Assembly: GCA_041484195.1 (NCBI GenBank)
Contig: JBGPHC010000025.1
Location: 5,263-69,262, forward strand
DNA from: PSRI01 sp041484195
Lineage (GTDB): Bacteria > Bacteroidota > Bacteroidia > Chitinophagales > Chitinophagaceae
Length of the DNA: 64,000 nucleotides
Direction: 5' to 3'
Position numbers and translations under genes: made by a program. Below the pieces are notes generated by a model that did no database searches, had not been told where the DNA came from, and saw nothing but the letters and a program-made list of their open reading frames with translations. Shown in pieces: positions 49,537-59,154 of this stretch; positions within the stretch are counted from its first letter, which is position 1; each line of letters opens with the position of its first letter.

Positions 49537-50532
49537 TCAATCAACCTTTTTCAACTTCATCACTTCTTCCAAAAATCTTTCAGTATCATTCCTTACCGTT
49601 TCAAGGTCTTTCGATTTTATGTAAGAACCAATAACATGGTCGCCGGCTCCGGGCACGGCCTCTTCTTTTTTAAACTCCGCTTCGGTACCCAGTTCCCTGA
49701 ACATAGTTTGTATGGCGGAAACTTTTACCACAGAATCCTGGTGCACTTCATCTTTATAATAATATAACACGAGTGCCGGCTGATGAACTTTCTTAAAATT
49801 AGATTTGGTCATGGAAGTTGAGAGTAATTCCTGTAGTTCCACCGCGGCCTCAATCCTGTAGGGCGGATTCCAGTATTGTTTGTAACCGGGACGCTGATCT
49901 TTCGAAGTGATATAATTCGATTTAGTAACCATCCTGGCTACCTGCAGCCCCCAGTGTCTGTCAAGCACCCAGGCATTGGGATCATTGATTTCAATATTCG
50001 GCGAATAAAGAATAAGTGCTCCCACTTCAGGATATGTTGCGGCAAGCATAAGGGCCAGACTGCCACCGGTGGAAGTTCCCATCAGGATCACCGTATCACC
50101 CAATTGCCTGCCAATGGCATAGGCCTGCTTGGCGGATTCCCAGAATTTATCAGCAGTGAAATTAATCATCGTATCCGTGGTGTCAATTCCATGTTCGGCA
50201 AGCCTCGACAGGTATAAATTGCAGCCGAATTCCTTCGCGATCTGCCTGTGTGTGGGTTCTCCTTCGCCCTGGCTGGCGGAGAATCCATGAAGATAGACGA
50301 TAGCATAATGCGTTTTTTGTTTCAATGAATCGTTGTACCATACAATTCTGGCTTCATTGTCTGGTTTGAGTTTGTGGACCGATTCCTGCTCACTAACATA
50401 TTTTTCCAGGGATGTCGGAGCAGATGGAACTGCGGGAAGTTGTTTTTGATACAAGGGTGTATGAGGCGCGGGTCCCGCAAGATATATTATGACTAATATG
50501 ACGGGGGTTAATAGGAAGATTTTCTTGCCCAT
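49537..50532 (-). CDS. alpha/beta hydrolase with N-terminal anchor
   Basis: The 331-residue product has an N-terminal hydrophobic signal or anchor (FLLTPVILVIIYLAG). The hydrolase core has YAIVYLHGFSASQGEGEP (HG oxyanion), MGTSTGGSLALML (nucleophile Ser in GTSTGG), LVLYYYKDEVHQDSVVKVS (Asp region) and AVPGAGDHVIGS (His). The substrate is unknown; it may be a secreted lipase or esterase. The gene is divergent from the DUF2905 gene. Confidence 0.87.
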   Translation of the reverse strand: MGKKIFLLTPVILVIIYLAGPAPHTPLYQKQLPAVPSAPTSLEKYVSEQESVHKLKPDNEARIVWYNDSLKQKTHYAIVYLHGFSASQGEGEPTHRQIAKEFGCNLYLSRLAEHGIDTTDTMINFTADKFWESAKQAYAIGRQLGDTVILMGTSTGGSLALMLAATYPEVGALILYSPNIEINDPNAWVLDRHWGLQVARMVTKSNYITSKDQRPGYKQYWNPPYRIEAAVELQELLSTSMTKSNFKKVHQPALVLYYYKDEVHQDSVVKVSAIQTMFRELGTEAEFKKEEAVPGAGDHVIGSYIKSKDLETVRNDTERFLEEVMKLKKVD

Positions 50533-50598
50533 ACTCTAAATTTGATAGTAATTTATGTAATAAGCCCTGTTATTAGTTGTATTCTATTGCAATATTTT

Positions 50599-50823
50599 AT
50601 GAATTCTGATATCGGAAAATATTTAATCTTCATAGGCTTGGGCATAGTGGTGCTGGGGCTGGTGCTTTATTTTTTCCATGATAAGTTGCACTGGATCGGT
50701 CATTTACCCGGAGACATCCGGATTGAAAAGGAAAATTTTAAGTTCTATTTCCCCATCACCACCATGCTCTTACTTAGTCTCATAGTGGGTGTCCTGATAC
50801 GGATTTTCAGGAAATTTTTTTGA
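50599..50823 (+). CDS. DUF2905 family membrane protein
   Basis: The ATG at 50599 gives 74 residues; the extension from 50542 is not supported by the family. The pattern is IGKYLIFIGLGIVVLGLVLYFF (helix), HWIGHLPGDIRIEKENFKFYFPITTMLLLSLIVGVLIRIF, that is, two membrane helices around the conserved GHLPGDI segment. The function is unknown. Confidence 0.9.
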   Translation: MNSDIGKYLIFIGLGIVVLGLVLYFFHDKLHWIGHLPGDIRIEKENFKFYFPITTMLLLSLIVGVLIRIFRKFF

Positions 50824-50841
50824 TGGGTTGGGAGGCACAGT

Positions 50842-52215
50842 TCAGGCCAGGCTTTCGAATTTTGCTGTGAAATGCCTGAGATAGGGAGTTTCATAAACAA
50901 TTTTCAACCCGCGAATGTTTTCCCTTTTTCTGAACACTTCAATGATCACCTCTGCCACATAATCAATATGACTTTGGGTATATACTCTTCTGGGCACAGC
51001 CAGTCGCACCAATTCCATTTGGTGTGGAATGAGGTTGCCTTCTGGTCCGTATTTGCCAAACATTAGGGAGCCTATCTCCACGCCTCTGATCCCTCCTTCA
51101 ATATACAATCCGGCGCAGAGGGCCTGGCCAGGATACTGATGTGGTGGAATATGAGGCAGAAATGCCTTCGCATCCAAATATACCGCATGTCCCCCGGTGG
51201 GTTTGAGATAAGGCACACCAACCGCATCCAGTTTTTCGCCGATGTATTCAATGCTCCTGATCCTGTATTTGAGGTAATCTTCCTGCATCACTTCTTCCAG
51301 GCCAATGGCAATCGCTTCCAGGTCTCGCCCCGCCAGCCCTCCATAAGTGGGAAATCCCTCTGTTATGATGAGCAAGTTCCTGCATTCCATGGCCAATTGA
51401 TCATTTTGCAATGCCAGGAAACCTCCGATATTGGCGAAGGCATCTTTCTTGGCACTCATCGTGCATCCATCAGCGTAAGAAAAGAGTTCCCGGGCAATGT
51501 CGAGGATAGGTTTATCCCTGTATCCAATTTCTCTCTGCTGGATAAAAAAACAATTCTCCGCAAAACGGCAGGCATCAATAAAGAATGGAATGCCATATTG
51601 ATCACAGACTTTCCTGGTTGCCCTGATATTTTCCATGCTCACCGGCTGACCACCTCCTGAATTATTGGTCACCGTAGTCATCACCATTGCTATGGAAGCG
51701 GCCCCTTTGTCGGCTATGAATTGTTTCAGCGCGGCTACATTGATGTTCCCCTTGAAAGGAGCAATCAGCGAAGGTTGTTTCCCTTCTTCACAAATAAAAT
51801 CTATTCCTTCGGCGCCCGCAAATTCAATATTGGCCCTGGTAGTATCGAACAGAGTGTTGCTTACAACATATTTACCTTTTTCACCTGTAATACTGAATAA
51901 AATTTTCTCTGCGGCCCGGCCCTGGTGTGTGGGAATGACCCATTTCATGCCAGTGATCTTTCGCACTTCGGCTTCAAAACGAAAAAAGCTACTGCTTCCT
52001 GCGTAGCTTTCGTCGCCCTGCATGATGCCGGCCCACTGGTTACTGCTCATAGCGCTGGTGCCACTGTCGGTTAGCAGGTCAATGATCACGTCTCTGGCCT
52101 TGATGAGAAAGGGATTATAGGATGCCTCTTCCAGTATATGGATCCTTTCTTCACGAGTGGTGAAATAAATAGGTTCAACAGACTTTATCTTGAATGGCTC
52201 AATGATCGTATGCAT
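50842..52215 (-). CDS. tnaA: tryptophanase
   Basis: Tryptophanase (PLP) splits L-tryptophan into indole, pyruvate and ammonia. The 457-residue product has the PLP lysine at about 257 (TMSAKKDAFANIGG). The related enzyme tyrosine phenol-lyase has Arg in a SMERG context near position 381; here the segment is GIRGVEIGSLMFG, as in E. coli TnaA. THQGR (about 96) and VPRRVYTQSH are conserved. The upstream gap to the divergent typA gene (about 400 bp) shows no obvious TnaC-like leader peptide in the frames I read. Confidence 0.9.
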   Translation of the reverse strand: MHTIIEPFKIKSVEPIYFTTREERIHILEEASYNPFLIKARDVIIDLLTDSGTSAMSSNQWAGIMQGDESYAGSSSFFRFEAEVRKITGMKWVIPTHQGRAAEKILFSITGEKGKYVVSNTLFDTTRANIEFAGAEGIDFICEEGKQPSLIAPFKGNINVAALKQFIADKGAASIAMVMTTVTNNSGGGQPVSMENIRATRKVCDQYGIPFFIDACRFAENCFFIQQREIGYRDKPILDIARELFSYADGCTMSAKKDAFANIGGFLALQNDQLAMECRNLLIITEGFPTYGGLAGRDLEAIAIGLEEVMQEDYLKYRIRSIEYIGEKLDAVGVPYLKPTGGHAVYLDAKAFLPHIPPHQYPGQALCAGLYIEGGIRGVEIGSLMFGKYGPEGNLIPHQMELVRLAVPRRVYTQSHIDYVAEVIIEVFRKRENIRGLKIVYETPYLRHFTAKFESLA

Positions 52216-52470
52216 AAATTTCTTTTAAAGAATTTCCAAATGAGGCCGGTCGAAATTGCCGGCTATTGAAGGTTTCCAGGATGAATGTCGCATGCGATTG
52301 GCGGCATCAGCTATCTTCCAATCCTTTACAGCATTCCGGCAGGGATTCTGTCGGGACTTGGCTTTATGAAGAAGGCGCTTAAGTAGGACTCTTGATAATA
52401 TTTTTCCAGATTTCCACGTTTGCGGGGATGATTAATGTAAAACTAATTAATTATAAAGTTCCCTTTCGCC

Positions 52471-52500
52471 TTGCGCTCCGGCTAAAATACTGTACCTTTG
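52471..52500 (+). promoter_or_regulatory. typA promoter
   Basis: TTG (52471-52473), a 19-nt spacer and TACCTTTG (52493-52500) match the Bacteroidota promoter closely. It implies a leader of about 110 nt before the ATG at 52614. Confidence 0.75.
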
Positions 52501-52613
52501 CAGGCTTAATTTTGGGTGATCGGCCATTAGCCAAGAGTAAATTGAGGTTTTTCCGGTTCATTCCGTCATCCCGGGCTCCGAAATCTTTGATCGGGGAACT
52601 CTCAAACTTAAAT

Positions 52614-54425
52614 ATGAATATTAGAAATATAGCCATAATTGCCCACGTTGACCATGGGAAGACTACCCTGGTAGACAAGATATTGCATAGTACCAATGTG
52701 TTTCGTGCCAACCAGGAGACCGGTGATCTGATCATGGACAGTAATGAGCTTGAAAAGGAAAGGGGGATCACCATTTTCAGCAAGAATGCCGCGGTTGAAT
52801 ACAAGGGCGTTAAGATCAATGTAATTGACACCCCCGGGCACTCAGATTTTGGCGGGGAGGTGGAACGGGTTCTGAAAATGGCCGACGGTGTATTGTTGCT
52901 GGTTGATGCATTTGAAGGGCCGATGCCGCAAACGCGTTTTGTTTTGCAGAAAGCCCTGCAACTGAACCTCAGGCCAATTGTGGTGATCAACAAGGTTGAC
53001 AAGCCCAATTGCCGTCCCGATGAAGTACATGAAGCCATTTTTGAATTGTTCTTCAACCTGGATGCCACAGAAGAGCAATTGGATTTTCCTACCATTTACG
53101 GTTCGTCTAAACAGGGGTGGATGAATACATCAATTACACCCACCGACAATATTTTTCCTTTACTGGATGCCATTCTGGAATATGTTCCGGAGCCTAAAGT
53201 GGGAGACGGAACCCTGCAGTTGCAAATCACTTCGCTCGACTATTCCTCTTTCCTGGGCAGAATTGCCGTGGGAAAGGTCACGAGGGGGAAGATCAGCGAA
53301 GGTCAACCCATTGCGTTGGTGCAGGCCGATGGCAGCATCAAGAAATCCAAGGTCAAGGAACTTTATGTTTTTGAAGCCCTGGGTAAGAAAAAAGTGGCTG
53401 AAGTTGGGTCTGGTGATATTTGTGCGGTAGTGGGACTGGAAGATTTCAATATTGGAGACACCATAGCAGACATCGATAACCCCGAAGGTCTGCCGGTCAT
53501 TAGTGTGGATGAGCCTACTATGAGTATGCAATTCAGCATTAACAACTCACCCTTTTACGGGCGGGATGGGAAATTCGTAACCTCCAGGCATTTGCGTGAC
53601 AGGCTGATGAAAGAAACTGAAAAGAACCTTGCGTTGAGAGTGGAGGATTCAGACAATTCTGACAGCTTCCTGGTTTATGGAAGAGGCATATTGCATTTGG
53701 GCATTTTGATAGAAACCATGCGACGGGAAGGGTACGAACTAACGGTAGGACAACCGCAGGTTATTGTGAAGGAAATCAATGGAAAAAAATGCGAGCCTTA
53801 TGAGAACCTGGTTGTAGATGTGCCGCAGGAATTCAGCGGCAAAGTGATTGATATGGTCACCCAGCGCAAAGGGGAATTACTGGTAATGGAAAGCAAGGGC
53901 GACATGCAACACCTCGAATTCGAGATACCTTCCAGAGGCTTGATTGGCCTGAGAAGCAATATGCTCACCAATACCGCCGGCGAAGCGGTTATGGCACACC
54001 GTTTTACCGAGTATAAGCCCTGGAAAGGCCTTATCCCCGGCCGTAGTAATGGAGTTCTTATCACTAAGAATAATGGTACAACCACAGCTTATTCCATAGA
54101 TAAACTGCAGGACCGTGGTTCCTTTTTCGTGGATCCGGGAGATGAAGTTTATGTGGGACAGATTATTGCCGAGCATATCAAACCCGGCGACCTCATTGTC
54201 AATGCCACGGAAGGCAAGAAGCTCACGAATATGCGTGCCAGTGGGAGCGATGATTCTGTAAGGATTGTGCCAAAGATCCAAATGACACTGGAAGAATGCA
54301 TGGAGTATATTCAACAGGATGAGTGCATCGAAGTGACTCCCAAGAATATCCGGCTTCGCAAGACCATACTGGACGAGGAAGAAAGAAAGAAATTCCAGAA
54401 AAGGCTCAGTACCGAAGCGGTTTGA
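52614..54425 (+). CDS. typA: translational GTPase TypA/BipA
   Basis: The ATG at 52614 gives 603 residues, the normal BipA length; the frame before it (from 52392) contains the promoter. G1 is IIAHVDHGKTTL, the switch II motif is DTPGHSDFGGEVERV, and NKVDKP and SSKQGW (G4, G5) follow. The C-terminal BipA domains (domain III, the BipA-specific domain) run from about 210 to the end (IPSRGLIGLRSNMLTNTAGEAVM is the BipA signature). BipA binds the ribosome and matters for cold growth and stress. It is divergent from tryptophanase. Confidence 0.95.
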   Translation: MNIRNIAIIAHVDHGKTTLVDKILHSTNVFRANQETGDLIMDSNELEKERGITIFSKNAAVEYKGVKINVIDTPGHSDFGGEVERVLKMADGVLLLVDAFEGPMPQTRFVLQKALQLNLRPIVVINKVDKPNCRPDEVHEAIFELFFNLDATEEQLDFPTIYGSSKQGWMNTSITPTDNIFPLLDAILEYVPEPKVGDGTLQLQITSLDYSSFLGRIAVGKVTRGKISEGQPIALVQADGSIKKSKVKELYVFEALGKKKVAEVGSGDICAVVGLEDFNIGDTIADIDNPEGLPVISVDEPTMSMQFSINNSPFYGRDGKFVTSRHLRDRLMKETEKNLALRVEDSDNSDSFLVYGRGILHLGILIETMRREGYELTVGQPQVIVKEINGKKCEPYENLVVDVPQEFSGKVIDMVTQRKGELLVMESKGDMQHLEFEIPSRGLIGLRSNMLTNTAGEAVMAHRFTEYKPWKGLIPGRSNGVLITKNNGTTTAYSIDKLQDRGSFFVDPGDEVYVGQIIAEHIKPGDLIVNATEGKKLTNMRASGSDDSVRIVPKIQMTLEECMEYIQQDECIEVTPKNIRLRKTILDEEERKKFQKRLSTEAV

Positions 54426-54487
54426 TGCTCATTAAACTTCGGATCTAATAATTGAATGGGTCTCGATTTTATCGGCCTGTCTATTTG

Positions 54488-55618
54488 TTATTTGATGTAT
54501 TTGGAAAGCGTTTCGGCATATTTTGAACCAAGTTCCTTCAATTCATTATAAACTTTCTGCAGCGCAGGTTGGTCTCCTTTCAAGTAGTAACAAAATCCGG
54601 CATAATAGCGGCTCAGTTCATCCTTGCTGTCTTTTTCCATGATGTTGCGGAATTGGGATAATGCATTGTCATAATCCTTCAGCTTGTAATAGCTATAACC
54701 CAGATCTGTTCTTGCTTTGGCATATTCCGGGTCTAATAATAAAGCCTGCTGCAAAGGAAACACGGCATCTTTGAATCGTTCCTTGTCATTGTAGCACCAG
54801 CCAAGACGGTAGTATGCCCCCTTATTTTTTTGAGTTAACCTCACCCCTCTTTCATAGTAAGCCATCGCTGAATCATAATTCTTCAGGTTGTCATAATAGG
54901 TGTCTGCAATTCCCAAAATCGAAGCGTGGTCGGCCTTGTTCAGGGCAATCGCCTTTTGATAATTGGAAATGGCTTCATCGTTAAATTTGAGTTTGTAATA
55001 GGCATAGCCCAATTCAGAATAAGCAATGGAATTGGTATTATCCAGGTCTGTGCTTTTTCTTAACGACATCGTTGCATCACTAAATAATCCCAGCTCATTC
55101 TCACACCAGCCCTTGTTATAATAAAACTTTGAATCGTTTATTTCGGGTTTTAAGTCTCTGTACTTATTATAATTGTCCAGCGCTTTCTGGTATTCTTTCT
55201 TGCTGAAATAACAATTCCCTATTTCTTTATATGCCAGTCCGTAATTTGGATCCAGGCTGGTAGCCTTCGTAAGATAGGAGAGCGCTTCATCATATTCTGT
55301 CAGCATTTTATATGAATACCCAATTTCAAAATAATTCTGTGCTTTGTCTTTAGGGCTGTTCTTCTCTTCTTTTTTCAATGCATCAAGCGCTTCATTGTAC
55401 ATGGCTTGTTCGTTGTAACACCAGCCCAGTTCATGCAGGGCTTCGGTGTAGTCTGGCTTTAACAGGACCGCTTTCTTGTAGGCACTTTCGGCTTCCGTGT
55501 ATTTTTTGCTATCCTGGAAAGATTTTCCTTTATCGAACCATTCCTTAGCGGTAGTTTGAGCGGGAGCTTCCGGTGCTTCAAATAACAATAAGCCGAGCAT
55601 TATAATTGTTATTTTCAT
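54488..55618 (-). CDS. exported TPR protein
   Basis: The 376-residue product has a signal peptide (MKITIIMLGLLLFEAPEAPAQ), then at least nine tetratricopeptide repeats covering residues 25-360 (for example AESAYKKAVLLKPDYTEALHELGWCY, ALSYLTKATSLDPNYGLAYKEIGNCY). TPR solenoids bind protein partners. The near-perfect repeat phase and the conserved GWCYN turns are notable. No enzymatic domain is attached. It converges with typA. Confidence 0.9.
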   Translation of the reverse strand: MKITIIMLGLLLFEAPEAPAQTTAKEWFDKGKSFQDSKKYTEAESAYKKAVLLKPDYTEALHELGWCYNEQAMYNEALDALKKEEKNSPKDKAQNYFEIGYSYKMLTEYDEALSYLTKATSLDPNYGLAYKEIGNCYFSKKEYQKALDNYNKYRDLKPEINDSKFYYNKGWCENELGLFSDATMSLRKSTDLDNTNSIAYSELGYAYYKLKFNDEAISNYQKAIALNKADHASILGIADTYYDNLKNYDSAMAYYERGVRLTQKNKGAYYRLGWCYNDKERFKDAVFPLQQALLLDPEYAKARTDLGYSYYKLKDYDNALSQFRNIMEKDSKDELSRYYAGFCYYLKGDQPALQKVYNELKELGSKYAETLSKYIK

Positions 55619-55745
55619 GATTCTTGATTTTTCAATAAACCAAGATACAGTAATGTCACACCAACTGCAATACCCGGCTGGCGTTGCCTGGCTGGCAAGG
55701 GTTTTTCAAGCGGGCGGGGATCGTCCCCATTTTTGTATGGGACCT

Positions 55746-55772
55746 AAAAAAGCCCCTGGAAAATCCAGGGGC
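55746..55772 (-). terminator. rho-independent terminator of the first PepSY-like gene
   Basis: GCCCCTGGA (55752-55760) pairs perfectly with TCCAGGGGC (55764-55772) around AAA, and the - strand T-run follows (AAAAAA at 55746-55751 on +). Confidence 0.9.
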
Positions 55773-55796
55773 CTGTTCCAAACCTAGCCTTAGTCA

Positions 55797-56243
55797 CTAA
55801 TTCAGTTTTCTTTTGTTGGCGACGTATATGCCTTCGGAAGCTGAAGCCTTCAGAATGTATTCCTTCTTTTGATCCGTTGCCGTAATGAAGTAGAAAGTTT
55901 GTGAATCATACACGGCTTCGAGGACTGATTCCTGAATTTGAACGTCAGGATATTTTTCTTTAAGGGCTCTGGTCACGGTAAAAGGAAGTTGATTGAGATT
56001 GATAAACCTTGTGGTGCTGATCAGTTCGCCATCGGGCGAAAAATATGCAATGAGTCTTTGCCCCATGTAATTGAAGGTTGCCTGAAAGGCGCCGCTCACT
56101 TTTTCCCAATGAGCATTGGATACTCCTGAGAATTCGTGTTTGAGTGCATCCGTCAATTTTTGATTAACGGGTGTTTCGCCTGCCTGAAGCGCCGATGAAC
56201 TGAGCAATAGAACCAGGCCTATGGCAGTCATGATCCGTTTCAT
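55797..56243 (-). CDS. secreted PepSY-like protein
   Basis: The 148-residue product has a signal peptide (to about ALQAG) and a mature domain of the PepSY-like (BLIP) type: LTDALKHEFSGVSNAHWEKVSGAFQATFNYMGQRLIAYFSPDGELISTTRFI, then LPFTVTRALKEKYPD. This pattern is shared with the protein encoded at 60036-60473. It is the last gene before a strong terminator. Related domains inhibit proteases, but the role of these secreted proteins is not established. Confidence 0.85.
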   Translation of the reverse strand: MKRIMTAIGLVLLLSSSALQAGETPVNQKLTDALKHEFSGVSNAHWEKVSGAFQATFNYMGQRLIAYFSPDGELISTTRFINLNQLPFTVTRALKEKYPDVQIQESVLEAVYDSQTFYFITATDQKKEYILKASASEGIYVANKRKLN

Positions 56244-56556
56244 AAATTTTAGTTTAAAGGTTTAATGATTAATGATTCCCGGATCAAAGCTATACATGCG
56301 GGAGGCTGTTGTCAACTGATTCTTGATTGTTATGCTGGCAGGAATGGACGGCATGTACAGACGGGCTTGAGATTGCTCAATTGGAAATCCGGATCCTCAT
56401 GAAACCCTTTACCACAGCAGATTCTGTGATATTCATAAAGTTTTATTAATTCATGACAGAACCATCGAAGGTTAATGGTGTGATGGATAAGTGGTATCGG
56501 TATATGGAATAAAGCATATTCGCCGATCTTGGCTAACTTCCATATAGATAAATGTC

Positions 56557-57159
56557 ATGAATTACCTGGCTCACGCATACCTTTCATTCAATCATCCTTC
56601 CATACTTGTGGGAAATATGGTCAGTGATTTTGTAAAAGGCAGGAAGAAATTTGAATACAGTGAAGATATTCAGAAGGGAATTTTCCTGCATCGCGCCATT
56701 GACGAGTTCACCGATTTCCACAGGGTAACCGCATTTGCGAAATCCTTTTTCCGCAGGGACTACGGATTATACAGTGGCCCATTCATTGACATTGTGTATG
56801 ATCATTTCCTGGCCAATGATGAGTCCGAATTTCCCGAAGGGAGCCTTTTGAAATTTACCGAAAAGACCTACGACATACTCAGTTCACAGTATTCCGAACT
56901 GCCTCTGAAGTTTCAATACCTGTTCCCGTTCATGAAAACGCAGAACTGGCTTTATAACTACCGCCATCGTTGGGGCATCAGGAACAGTTTTGAAGGCCTG
57001 GTACGAAGGGCTGCCTATATGGATGAGAGCGAGACCGCTTTCAGGATCTTTGAGACAAATTATCTGGAATTGGAGATTTGCTATGCCGAATTTTTCCCTG
57101 AGTTGAAAAAATTTGCACGACTCCATTTTGATAAACTTGTCAACGGGGAAATAACTTAA
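56557..57159 (+). CDS. acyl carrier protein phosphodiesterase (AcpH-like, DUF479)
   Basis: The 200-residue product has the AcpH pattern: MNYLAHAYLSFNHPSILVGNMVSDFVKG at the N-terminus, then GIFLHRAIDEFTDFHRVT (His and Asp residues of the metal site), YDHFLANDE and RWGIRNSFEGL. AcpH removes the 4'-phosphopantetheine group from acyl carrier protein. Its 3' end overlaps the convergent CoA-transferase gene by 20 bases. Confidence 0.93.
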   Translation: MNYLAHAYLSFNHPSILVGNMVSDFVKGRKKFEYSEDIQKGIFLHRAIDEFTDFHRVTAFAKSFFRRDYGLYSGPFIDIVYDHFLANDESEFPEGSLLKFTEKTYDILSSQYSELPLKFQYLFPFMKTQNWLYNYRHRWGIRNSFEGLVRRAAYMDESETAFRIFETNYLELEICYAEFFPELKKFARLHFDKLVNGEIT

Positions 57160-58432
57160 ATCGTTCGTGGCAGCTCCTGGAAAGGGCTTCCCGGTCGTCG
57201 GGATGGGCAATGCTGATGAGCGCCTCTGCCCTTTGCCTCAGATTCTTTCCAAAAAGGTAAGCAACCCCATACTCAGTTACCACATAATGGACATGTGCCC
57301 TGGTAGTGACCACGCCAGCTCCCTGTTTCAGAAAGGGCACGATCCTGGGAATTCCTTTGGTAGTGCGGGATGGGAGTGCTATGATGGGCTTTCCGCCTTC
57401 ACTGACTGCGGATCCTCTCATGAAATCCATTTGGCCACCCACTCCTGAAAATTGGTAAGTGCCTATGGAATCCGAACAAACCTGGCCGGTAATGTCAATT
57501 TCAATGGCGCTGTTGATGGCTATCATCTTATTGTTTCGGCGAATGATATGAGGGTCATTTACATAGTCAATGTCCAGGAAAGCGAAGGCAGGATTATCGT
57601 TCACGAAATCATAGAGCCGTTTCGTTCCAAGTGCAAAGGCTACGACAGTTTTGCCCGGATGAATATTTTTGTAACGATTGGTGATGATATTTTTTTCATA
57701 CAATTCAATCAGCCCATCAGAGCACATTTCTGTATGAACGCCCAGGTCTTTATGATTGTGGAGACTGCCAAGTACTGCGTCGGGAATGGCGCCAATCCCT
57801 GTCTGAATCGTACTCCTGTCATCTATCAGTTCCGCAACAAAGGCTCCGATCCGGCGATCTGTATCCGAGGATTTTTCGCCGACATTGGATTCATGGAGCG
57901 GGTCTTCACAATAAACCATTGCATGAAAATTTCCAACATGGATCATTCCATCGCCATGGGTTCGAGGCACATTCGGATTAACCTGGGCCACCACATGGCG
58001 CGCATTATTCACGGCAGACCGAGCGATGTCAACGGAAACTCCCAGGGAACAATAGCCATGGCGATCGGGCAAGGAAACCTGTACCAGGGCTACGTCAATG
58101 GGCAGGATCCCTCTTTTGAACAATTCCGGGATCTCACTGAGGAAAACAGGAACATAATCACCTCTGCCTTCATTTACAGCTTGCCTCACACTAGCGGAAA
58201 CAAACAATGAATTGATCTTGAAATTATCCTTGAATTGAGGTTGATCAACATATATCGGCCCATACACACTGATGGATACTATTTCTACGTCATGTAGCCG
58301 GGAGGCCTGTTCCGCAAGGTGCTTCATCAGAAAGCCTGGCGTCTGCGCACTTCCGTGCACAAAAACTCGGTTTCCCGATTGAATGACTGAAAGTGCTTCC
58401 GCCGCTGTTGTGTATCTGGTCTCTTGTTTCAT
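57140..58432 (-). CDS. acetyl-CoA hydrolase/CoA-transferase (4-hydroxybutyrate CoA-transferase type)
   Basis: The 430-residue product has the AcetylCoA_hyd_N and C domains. Motifs: VFVHGSAQTPGFLMKHL near the N-terminus, GIGAIPDAVLGSL, LGVHTEMCSDGLIEL with the expected catalytic Glu, and GGQMDFMRGSAVSEGGKPIIALPS. Family members move CoA between acetate and other acids. The exact pair of acids cannot be told here. It converges with the AcpH-like gene and overlaps it by 20 bases. Confidence 0.92.
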   Translation of the reverse strand: MKQETRYTTAAEALSVIQSGNRVFVHGSAQTPGFLMKHLAEQASRLHDVEIVSISVYGPIYVDQPQFKDNFKINSLFVSASVRQAVNEGRGDYVPVFLSEIPELFKRGILPIDVALVQVSLPDRHGYCSLGVSVDIARSAVNNARHVVAQVNPNVPRTHGDGMIHVGNFHAMVYCEDPLHESNVGEKSSDTDRRIGAFVAELIDDRSTIQTGIGAIPDAVLGSLHNHKDLGVHTEMCSDGLIELYEKNIITNRYKNIHPGKTVVAFALGTKRLYDFVNDNPAFAFLDIDYVNDPHIIRRNNKMIAINSAIEIDITGQVCSDSIGTYQFSGVGGQMDFMRGSAVSEGGKPIIALPSRTTKGIPRIVPFLKQGAGVVTTRAHVHYVVTEYGVAYLFGKNLRQRAEALISIAHPDDREALSRSCHERFKLFPR

Positions 58433-58569
58433 GAATTGATATTTGGCGCAAAAAAACAGAATTGCTGCATGGCGGGCCCTGATTTGGGTTAGGGTTAACA
58501 GAGATTTTAATCACCAGTTTTTTGATCAGCCTGCAATCCAGTATTTTTGTTAAGTATCAGTTAGAAGGT

Positions 58570-59133
58570 ATGAAAAAGATTTCAATTCTGGGATTCGTCA
58601 TTTTATTTAGTTTGCATGTTTTGTCGCAGGATAGTTTATGGCCGCCAATCGATAATTCGCCTATGGACATGAGTTATTTCCCGGTTAATTATCCTTTGTT
58701 GAAAATTAATAAGGCGGCGGATGCTCCTTTGGTAATGAGAGTTATCTACAGCCGCCCCCAGAAAAAAGACCGGGAAGTGTTTGGTGGCTTGTTGGAATAT
58801 GGGCAGGTATGGAGACTGGGCGCGAATGAAGCCACCGAGATTGAATTCTTCAGAGACGTGAAAATTGAAGGGAATAAGGTGAAAAAGGGAAAATATAGCA
58901 TGTACGCGATTCCTTATGAAAACAAATGGACCATTATATTGAATAAGGAAACCGATACCTGGGGCGCTTTTGCCTATGATTCTAAAAAGGACATTTTGCG
59001 AGTTGATGTGAAGACAGAGAAGAATTCCGGACCGGCGGAGGTATTCAGTATGGTGTTTAGTAAAACAGGCACAGGTGCAAACCTGATGATGACTTGGGAT
59101 AATGTTAAAACCTTTCTCCCCATAAGCTTTTAA
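58570..59133 (+). CDS. secreted DUF2911 protein, first of a tandem pair
   Basis: The ATG at 58570 gives 187 residues with a signal peptide (KKISILGFVILFSLHVLSQ). The DUF2911 domain spans about 30-185 (MRVIYSRPQKKDREVFGGLLEYGQVWRLGANEATEIEFFRDVKIEG, KYSMYAIPYENKWTIILNKETDTWGAF). The function is unknown. It lies 21 bases upstream of a paralogue, so the pair is a recent tandem duplication or an operon of partners. Confidence 0.87.
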   Translation: MKKISILGFVILFSLHVLSQDSLWPPIDNSPMDMSYFPVNYPLLKINKAADAPLVMRVIYSRPQKKDREVFGGLLEYGQVWRLGANEATEIEFFRDVKIEGNKVKKGKYSMYAIPYENKWTIILNKETDTWGAFAYDSKKDILRVDVKTEKNSGPAEVFSMVFSKTGTGANLMMTWDNVKTFLPISF

Positions 59134-59154
59134 AATTTTAGTTTTGGATCGCAC

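Noticed and set aside
50542..50598. Upstream extension of the DUF2905 protein
   Set aside because: The family begins at the internal ATG (50599); the extension is a hydrophobic chance frame next to a divergent promoter.
52392..52613. 74-residue N-terminal extension of BipA
   Set aside because: The extension contains the best promoter in the window (52471-52500), and BipA proteins start at MNIRNIAIIAHVDHGK.
57452..58210. 252-residue + strand frame opposite the CoA-transferase gene
   Set aside because: The conserved CoA-transferase is on the - strand; the + frame has no recognisable domain.
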